Below are positions 56,555 through 64,000 of a stretch of 64,000 nucleotides of DNA, one piece after another. Numbering within the stretch: position 1 is the first letter of the stretch; each line of letters opens with the position of its first letter. Source of the stretch: Metarhizium brunneum (taxonomy: Eukaryota; Ascomycota; Sordariomycetes; Hypocreales; Clavicipitaceae); NCBI RefSeq assembly GCF_013426205.1, contig NC_089425.1, positions 2,914,001-2,978,000 on the forward strand, read 5' to 3'. The position numbers and the translations under genes were made by a program. The notes under the pieces are model-generated. The model did not search any database. It was not told the origin of the DNA and saw nothing but the letters and a program-made list of their open reading frames with translations.

Positions 56555-56761
56555 CTACATGTGTAGTTTGAACAAGTTGGGCCTGTGTTTGGAGAGGGCC
56601 TTGATCTGGTCTCTGTCATCTTTGCGATATACCGGCGTTTTGGAATTGGACGATGAAATTGGCACAGAGGCAGCCTTGGTCTCTTGTGTGTTGAATGGAT
56701 TGTTGGATACTGCATCCTCCAGGCGTACATATGGAGGGGACTTTTTGGCTAAGGCGGCCAT
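56555..56761 (-). CDS. Possible small single-pass membrane protein, 5' end unresolved
   Basis: A minus-strand frame ends at 56555, only 15 bp from the SPX stop. Its first usable ATG is 56761 (MAALAKKSPPYV, 68 aa), but the frame stays open to 56839 and encodes a strong hydrophobic segment (FNLIVFILVAFGISK) before that ATG, suggesting a missing upstream start exon. The rest is polar with NNPFNTQET and a basic end. A plus-strand frame (56559-56897, 112 aa) overlaps it and is less convincing, as it lacks any hydrophobic or compositional signature. No family recognised. Confidence 0.35.
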   Translation of the reverse strand: MAALAKKSPPYVRLEDAVSNNPFNTQETKAASVPISSSNSKTPVYRKDDRDQIKALSKHRPNLFKLHM

Positions 56762-56897
56762 GACGATTAATGTCGATACCTTGGATATACCGAAGGCTAC
56801 GAGGATAAATACAATGAGATTGAAGATGAATTCTTTCAAGAACCAGTTGGTTGATAGCTTGGGGAGGGATGACTCTCAAGGGAGTAGACTTCAATAG

Positions 56898-57768
56898 TCC
56901 TACCTAGGCAGGCACCTAGGTATATATGTACGTCTGCGTATGCATTTCTGTCTTTGGGACGCATCATCATCTCCGACTCCCGCCGGGCTGACGAAAGCCA
57001 AGTCACAGGCTACAGCATGACGCATCGCCGCGTACCAACATTTGATTTCTGATATAGCCGGTACTCCACAAACTACACGCAAGCCGCAACGGGTACTCCA
57101 GCCGACAAAAGCATTACGAAAAATAATAACAATGAGAGTCTATACTACTCACAAGTTCACAAGGTGCCGCAGCCCCAGCGAGATAGCTGTTTTGATGCCC
57201 ACTGGCACGTCATAGTACGTGAAGAGGCCTTTGTGTAAAGACATGCTTACCGGCACGGGCATGCGCCCTGCGTTTTCGAGACGAGTTATGCTTAGAATCC
57301 TGGGCGCCGAGCGCCGAGCGTGCAGCCGAGAGCCGAGTTACGAAACCCTGGTACGCGTATCGCGGCGCTGAATTTCGGTTTCATGGGGGTGGTTTCTTCT
57401 TCATAATCCTCCGGCGTCACGTCCGGAGGGAAGGGGGGGGTCTGATTCGGTGCAGCGGCGCGAGTGAGCTGGGCGATGGGCTTGTCAAATGCGGTTCGTA
57501 ATGAAGGACGGACCAATTCCACTTGTTGACGACTTGTCGGAATCACGCACTCATTTCCGGGCACGTATTTGACTCATTCGGCGTTGAAATAGCGTCAAGA
57601 GTGGGGGAGTGCCGGCTGCGCTTAGCATATTCCGCCTAGTATTTCACGACGGGCCTTCCCATCATGATGGGCCTTTTTCTTTTTCCAGCCATGGGATTCA
57701 GTGGCTCACGCTGGCAGAGTCACTTTACATCGTTGGTATAGAGTTCTTCTTCGGGGTGCTTGCTTGTC
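56898..57768. other. Intergenic, 870 bp, acetyltransferase promoter side
   Basis: It contains CCTAGGCAGGCACCTAGG near 56903-56922. No gene recognised; a GC-rich ORF on the minus strand (57292-57564) has no features. Confidence 0.5.
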
Positions 57769-58516
57769 ATGGCTCTTCCGGGGGGCTACCACTTGCGGGC
57801 GGGCACGGCGGCGGACCTGCGCACCGTGACGGGCTTGTACCTCGCGGGCTTTGGGCACGACGGCCTCCTGGACATCATGTTTCCCGGGCGGCGGCGGCAC
57901 CCGGATGCGGTGGCGGCCTTTTTGTACCGGCACTTTCGGAGGCGCTGGTGGACCATGGGGTGGCGGCTGACGGTGGTGGTGGACGAGACGCTCGGCGTGC
58001 CGGTGGGATTCACCTGGTGGTTGCGGCCGGCGAGTCAATTGACCTTTTGGGAGACGTGGGTGTCGCCGTGTACGTGTTTCTTCCTTTTTGTCGTGGGAGT
58101 CTTGCGCTGGTGCTGACAACGGGGTGGGAGTAGATGCGTGGTTCGCGCCGCTCGTCAGGATGTACTTGTGCCTCGAGGCTCTGGTCTTGCGCTCGCCCAT
58201 TGACCCGGGGCCCGTTGACGGCTTCTACCGTGCCGTGCGTGCCGCCGAGCCGCAGTTCCTCACAACTCCGCGCCGCAGAGAGGCCTGGTACCTGTCCACG
58301 CTGGCTGTTCACCCCGTCTACCAGGGCCAGCGGCTGGGCAGGGCGCTCGTCCAGGAAGGTCTCGAGCTGGTGGATAAGGCTGGCAGTGCCTCGTACTTGG
58401 TTGGGCTGAGGAGCGTGGAGGCGTTTTACCCCAGGTACGGGTTCAAGGAGGTGTGTAGGGTGAACGTGGGGGAGTTGAAGGCCTGGGATGGCGGGAGCGT
58501 CATGTTTAGAGAGTAG
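57769..58516 (+). CDS. GNAT-family N-acetyltransferase, 2 exons
   Basis: Exons 57769-58069 and 58134-58516; the 64-nt intron has donor GTACGT, branch CTGAC and acceptor GTAG; 227 aa. Start MALPGGYHLRAGTAADL leads into the first GNAT strand and helix. The acetyl-CoA-binding motif A is WYLSTLAVHPVYQGQRLGRALVQ, with the R/Q-x-x-G-x-G/A pattern (QGQRLG), and motif B is EAFYPRYGFKEV. Fungal relatives are common and sparsely studied; the substrate (amine, amino acid or protein N-terminus) cannot be told. The frame is GC-rich, so a long antisense frame (57706-58200) also appears. Confidence 0.82.
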
Positions 58517-59184
58517 GGGAAGATATATCATATACCGATGCGTGTCTTGCTTGCTCTACGCAAAACTTTGGGAGTTGCATGCGTGAAGGGGCTGTTTTTG
58601 GTCATCTTCTTTCGGCAACGGCGAGGCACGGGCATCAACGCGATATATCGGCTCGCGTATTAGGTACAGAATTATCTAGGCTATGTATATAGTTGCCACC
58701 AGAAACAAAAACCAGCACACTTTCTCTCAAAAACACTCCGTGTCTTGTCATAACTCATCTCGTCCTTTTGGACTCTTGTCTCCTGTTTCCGATAGTACAT
58801 AATATCCCGATTGTGATCCGGAGTATCTGTCTTTCCATTCGCCGTGAACAACCCCCCCAACTAATTGACTGCTTTTGTGGCCTGCGACTCGAGGTTGGCT
58901 GATTATCCTAATCGCACGGCCCCTGATGTAAGAGAAATATTTGGTACTGTCATAACTCCCGGTGCCATTGTACAGGGCAGAAAGGATGCGAACTTGAAGA
59001 AGAAAAAAACTAATACGAGCATAAGTCTAAAGGAATGTGTAGTCAACGGCCAAGCCGTGTCTTGTGTGGACACCGTACGCCACAATGTCAAAGGACCGAA
59101 AGGGGGTGTATAAGACAATTAATAGTGTTGGTACAAGGTCAGCCAATCAGCCGACCAGCTGCCAATTGAGAGTTAATTGGAGCT
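58517..59184. other. Convergent intergenic, 670 bp
   Basis: 3' flanks of the acetyltransferase and the ORP1-like gene. No gene or repeat seen. Confidence 0.5.
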
Positions 59185-62100
59185 TCACGCAGATCGTAGT
59201 CCCGAGGTTCCCTTAGGCTCAGGGTACGCCGACATGCCGTTCTTGGCATCACCGAGAACACCGCTGTGAGCAGTCATTCCCGCGTGGGAAGGGGAGCCAT
59301 AGCTTGGGCCATGGGCATATGAATACTGATTATGAAGGTTGGGAAGAGGGGGGACTGGAGGTGCATAAGTTGAGTCCCAAACAGGCTTTCCATACTGATG
59401 GTGCCGCAAGTCACCTTCAGCATAACTCTGAGTGCCGTGATGTCCACCATCATACATGGCAGGGGGTGGCACGTGTCTATTCGCTTCGTATCTTGCATGT
59501 TCCATGGTGTGACCGTTGCCTGAGCTAGACGGTCGACCCAACATAGGGACAGCTCGCCTTCCTGGGGTATAGGCGCTAGCAGATCTCTGATGCATAGGTC
59601 GTGCTGATCCACGCGTGTGAGACCTCGCCCCTGATAAAGGACTTCCGTGGCGCGGATACGAGATAGAAGTGCTGTTCATCTGCGCCGTAATGGAAGGCAG
59701 CATTGGAGGAGAGTTTGGACTGCTCTGACTACCAGAGAAGTGCACTGGCACATGTCCATAGCCAGGCGCTCTGTGATGTTGATAATATGGCTCAGGAGCA
59801 TACTCGGATGCTGAAGGAACGCAGTTGTAAGATGCTACACGGACATGGCCTTGCACTGGGTGTGTGTGCTCGAACCTCCCACTGTTGACGCTATGGGCGT
59901 AGGGATTGTGATAATCCATCGGCTGAATCTTGGGCACAACATTTTGGGCACGCGGGGGACCCTCGGAGCCAGCCAAGTATGAAGACGCGGTGTAAGGGTT
60001 TGGAGGCCCAGCAAGAAAAGCTGCAGCTCGAGCAGTTCGCGGTCGTTTCCCCGAAGGACTAACCACATCTTCAGCATCGTATCCGCCATCGTGGACGTAA
60101 CCCGCATAGCCCATGTCATGGTACATCGGGCCCGGTTGGGTCATGACTTGAAAGTCGGGTGCCTTTCGTTTCGGCGTCTTTGTTATGGACGTTGAACTGT
60201 TCTGTCTTCGTTGACGAGCTGATTTAGTCGTCTCCTTGTCCTTATCGTCGCCCACAATGTCCGGCAAGAATTCAATCTCGGGGACTTGTGTCAAGATACC
60301 ACTCTTGATCTCTTTTCGAAGACGTCCCGCAATCTGGAACATGCGTTCGGTATCGTAACCCTCACCTAGCTCTTCGATGATCCAGGCAGGGATGTGGCCC
60401 GTTCCTACTTCGGGTGGCTCTGTCCCTCTTTCATGCCTTCTCTTATCACCCTGAAGCCGTTTCTCTTCTCGCTTTCGGAGTGACAGAGTCCATGAGTTGA
60501 TGTAAGGGCCTTCTCCTGTGGCTTGATTTCGGTCGCTCCAAGCCTTTAGACGTTCGATCTGCGTCTGAACTAGTTCCATCTGAGTAATAGGGTATGTTTT
60601 GGCATTGCGATAGCGGACTCTCTGGTAGTGTTTTCGGCAATAGTATACCCACACCATCTTCGGTATCTTCAGCGTGCATGTTTTGTTGCGACCAAATAAG
60701 TGAGATATAGCCTTGCGAAGTTGCGATCCAGTATCACAATCCTCAACAAACATGCAAGCAGTCTTCCCATCGAGATCCTCGGCTTGAGTTGTGGAGGGGT
60801 TGGATGGCTTGGTAAGTTGTGAATGTTCCTTGGTGAGCGCTGAAGATGAAACGGCTGGGGACGAAAGAGTCCGAATCGGTTTCGGGCCAGCAATAATGTG
60901 TCTCTCATCTTGGCAATCAGTTTCACTGTTATCAGTGTGATCCAGAACGTTGTACTTAGTGCCGATCAATTCCTCGTTTTGAGGGCTGCTTTGTCCCACT
61001 GCAAGTGAGCTGGTGTCTTCTGCGATAGCCATGACCTCCCGTGGAGGAGGGAGTAGAGAGCGCGGATGCTGGAAATGTTTTCCCCGAAAATACTCGGCAG
61101 CGATCGACGGGTCTGGCGCGGAGATGGCTCGCTTGTGTGAGCCTGCTAAGCCAGGAAATCGAGGTTCTCTGGACGATGCGTCGCTTGAAGTAAAATTAGT
61201 CAAATATGTTGACAGCATGGGAGGTTGATAATATGTGTTGTAGATCCAGTAACGAAAAAAATGATAATCAATGCATATGATGGCTAAAGGGAGGGGAAAA
61301 GGTTCAAGAACATTGTCATTGCAACTTGCAAATAGAGACAGTCGTCAAGTTCATAGGCCCTGTTGTTTCAAGGGCCCGTCAACCCAAGCTGACAGCCGGA
61401 CAATAAATACTGGTAGTGTTGTTTAGTGTAAACAAAGCATGAGTAAAGAGGTATGAATTGGGTTCAAGCAATTGTTAATCCTATTCAGATAGGGCAGTCA
61501 CGTTGACGGCGTATGTGTGAACACATGATTGTGGTAGATGCTGAGTATGTGTGTGAAGTAGTGAGTGATTCACAACACCTCAGCAGCTCACAGCTGGCAT
61601 CGGATCAATCCACGCGGCAAAAATTTGGGCATAGCTGAAGCCAGCACCATTTTCTCCCTCAGAAATCGGGCTCGATATCCTTTTTCTGCCTTTGGGGACA
61701 GGGCCAAGGGACGATGAGACTGCAACTCGAGCTCAAATCTGTCTATCCACTTGAATAGAATGCGCCCACCTTGCCTCAATGTGCATCACAGGCAATCAAC
61801 AAGGAACAGCCTGGTGTCTAAGTGGGACAAAGGGAAGATATTACAGTGACTGAGCACAAAACGCAGAGATAAATCGAACTAAAGATGATAGACTTACCCC
61901 GTATGAGTCCCAGTTTGAGCGGGTTTGATGGCGCCCTTCATGTTGAGAACGGCGTCTGATGGGCTACCACTCCTTTTTGGAACATCCATCTCTCCAATTC
62001 GATTACTCGTTGGCAGTCGGCCGCCGGATAAGTGTGGTGTTTTGTTTGCGGAGGTCGGCGTCTGATATGGTTCACCGTGTGATGCCATTGCCGTCTCCAG

Positions 62101-62777
62101 TAATGGTAACTCCGTCAACGATGGACCGGCACTATGAATACCACTCACTGTCGTCACAGACGATATTCTGGAATGTGACCTAGATTTCCACGAAGCGTAC
62201 GATGACAAGCTGCTGTGGCTATCAGAGAATTTGTGACCCATGGGTTCACGGGTTTCTATGCCCGTCTGGGAGCGGTCTTCCCAATGACTCGGCCTAAATA
62301 AAACTCTGGGCGTCAGGGCAAACCGTTATCGGTGGGGGAGCAACAAAAGACATGACTGAGTCCTTACCGGCAACTCTGCAGCCTGCTGGATGGCAGGGAC
62401 GGCTGGGAGGATTCCATATCGATCGAAGCTGAGTCGGTTGATCCGTGCCTTGAGTGTCGTCCAAGGCCTAGAGAGTCGACAGAACCGTCTGAATCAAGCA
62501 CTTCGCTCCCTGAACGAAATGAAAAAATTGAACTCGAGCGAAATTCGGGTTCACTTTGCAATGGTAGTGCGTAACCTCCCGCGCTCCATGGTGTCCTGTT
62601 CTTGGTAGATACTGATTCCCAGTCTTGCTGTGGTGTTGTTCTCTCAGGCGAGGGAGTCGGTAACGAAGCTGATTTCAAACCTCCTTGCTTGAATACTGCC
62701 GATGTTGGTGTGGTCTCTCCCTCAATCCTATCACAACCTGAAGAAGCTGATTGATTCAGCAGTGAAGTGACGTCCAT
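59185..62777 (-). CDS. Large ORP1-like fungal regulatory protein, 3 exons
   Basis: Exons 62777-62368, 62293-61898 and 61183-59185; introns 74 and 714 nt (GTAAGG...TTAG; GTAAGT...CAAG); 934 aa. The N-terminus MDVTSLLNQSASS and the SLPTPSPERTT and TPWSAGGYALPL stretches are shared by a set of filamentous fungal proteins I know as ORP1-like; the name is from memory. The conserved core has CMFVEDCDTGSQLRKAISH, LFGRNKTCTLKIPKMVWVYY and CRKHYQRVRYRNAKTYP: a Cys/His-bearing probable DNA- or protein-binding domain. Then comes LKAWSDRNQATGEG and a basic coiled helix. The C-terminal third is disordered and His/Tyr/Pro/Ser-rich. Nuclear regulation is inference. A model starting at 61218 would miss the first 268 residues. 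An acceptor at 62786-62788, just before the ATG, points to a 5' UTR intron. Confidence 0.7.
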
Positions 62778-64000
62778 CTTCCGGCCTGAAACCATGCAAA
62801 GCGGTCAGCGGGTAAACGGATGATATATGGCTCGAAGAACGAGTCGTTTCTTGGTGCATTAATATAAGAAAAGTATAACCTCCAGTCGTCGTCTCAGTCC
62901 TGGTTCATTCATTAAATGATGTGATGTTTAAAACAAAAGGAGCAAAGAAGAGTGTGTGACCTCCCTACTTGGACGGTCTCGCCTTTGTCTTTGTCAGGAA
63001 ACACAAGCCAAGCGTATTATGCTGAGGCTCCGATCAAACAGAGGCTAGTAGGTAAGAGGGCAATGTAAAGTACAGCTTGCAGGAAACGCGAGTCAATCAT
63101 GAAGCCCGAGGTCTCGCTCAGAAATGCAAAAGACGTCTGATGTTGAAGTGGCGCGTCAATGCTATTTGATTAACACGACACTAGCAAAAGAAACCAGCAA
63201 AGAACAGATTAACGGACCAAGTGTAAACATCGACAAGAGGGATGAAGGAAAAGCCATCAGACTTATTGATGCGATCGACGACGAGTGGATCATTCGCACT
63301 GACAACCTCGCACCCGAGTAGATCGAAACGGCCGAAACACAGGCGTACACAATGGCATTGGGACAGAGCCCAAGAGTCGGGGTTTGAAAACTGTGCTCAC
63401 CGTTGTGCCAGGATAGGATGCTAGATCTTGGACGGCCCGAGCAACTTGGAATTGAGCCAAAGCTTCCAGAGACTTGAAATCAGGCTGTCTGAAACGAGGT
63501 GGCTGTGTATAAATCAGAATCAGACTGGGGCCCCGAGTCCACTCCCAGTCAACCCAAATCCTATTTTCGTACGCTTAGGAAACTGTTGCGGGCAAGTTCG
63601 AGTCAAGGGGTGTTTAGATGCATCATGAGACAAACGGTGCATCAGTGGCCAAGCACCGGGGACAGAGCCACGTCCCAGCGACTTGATAGAAATTAGAAAG
63701 TAATGAGAGCCTGTCTCACCTTTTTTTTTCACCAAGAATACGACCACACTACGGGTGAGGGACAACAGCAAGCTGGGTGTCTGTGCTGCTCAGAGGCACA
63801 CATTACAAAGGGAGAAACGTCAAAGAGAGTGTGTATGATGGGAGTGGGCCAAAGCCGGAGTGAGTGAGTAGCCTTATGCCCGCATGTCTACCAAGTAGTA
63901 ATTGGATACAAACTGTTCCGTCAATCGATTGCAATGCCCAAGAAGCTGGAGTCGATCGGTATCGAGAATAAAAAGGCATTGTGGACCCATTCTTGGTCTG
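62778..64000. promoter_or_regulatory. 5' leader and promoter of the ORP1-like gene
   Basis: 1.2 kb to the window end. Read on the minus strand, a CTGAC branch-like site and TTTCAG acceptor (62786-62788) lie nine bases ahead of the start codon, with GTGAG donors farther up (for example complementary to 63393-63398 and 63713-63718). So a spliced leader is likely. No plus-strand gene is supported. Confidence 0.5.

Noticed and set aside
57292..58200. Minus-strand frames antisense to the acetyltransferase
   Set aside because: They are GC-driven shadows of the GNAT gene or lack features.

Overview
This is a stretch of nuclear DNA from a filamentous ascomycete, most likely a Sordariomycete of the Hypocreales type. 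The evidence is spliceosomal genes with short introns (mostly 60-110 nt, donors such as GTAAGT, GTATGT and GTACGT, CTGAC/CTAAC-like branch points), fungal-only families (ADA-complex Ahc1-like, fungal PNGase A, CFEM-like GPI protein, ORP1-like regulator), and long gene-poor spacers. I resolved 23 protein genes with reasonable support plus one weak small ORF. Exon joins were worked out by hand; in each model the reading phase is kept across every join. I found no tRNA, rRNA, CRISPR or bacterial-type operon.

Layout. 1-15.2 kb is dense housekeeping: AFG1 ATPase (5' end cut by the window), TRAPPC2L, mitochondrial malonyltransferase MCT1, AP-3 mu subunit, a DMAC1-like membrane protein, exosome Rrp4, fatty aldehyde dehydrogenase HFD1, mitoribosomal MRPS35 and ALG13. 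15.4-23 kb holds actin-interacting protein AIP1, a CFEM-like GPI-anchored protein and the Ahc1-like HAT component. 26.7-29.7 kb holds an Alba-like protein, VTC1 and a Tctex-type dynein light chain. 33.3-43.3 kb holds an F-box protein, then three minus-strand genes of the secretory or glycan system (GT31 glycosyltransferase, PNGase A, neutral ceramidase). 47.5-48.9 kb holds a KpsF/GutQ-type sugar-phosphate isomerase, isolated between two gene deserts. 54.6-62.8 kb holds an SPX-domain membrane protein, a GNAT acetyltransferase and a large ORP1-like regulator.

The gene-poor parts (about 22.9-26.7, 29.7-33.3, 43.3-47.5 and 48.9-54.6 kb) are not empty of pattern. The 9-mer TACGGAGTA/TACTCCGTA occurs at least 19 times, never in a coding exon I could define, often inside larger palindromes and often near TACCTAGGTA. 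A roughly 250-bp element with about 30-bp terminal inverted repeats and an AT-rich core (44354-44602) looks like a MITE.

Biological themes: mitochondrial function (AFG1, MCT1, DMAC1-like, MRPS35, perhaps HFD1), vesicle traffic (TRAPPC2L, AP-3), polyphosphate/phosphate sensing (VTC1 and an SPX-membrane protein), and glycan/sphingolipid turnover (ALG13, GT31, PNGase A, ceramidase). The least expected items are the fungal KpsF-like isomerase, the CFEM-like protein with altered cysteine spacing, and the intergenic palindrome family.
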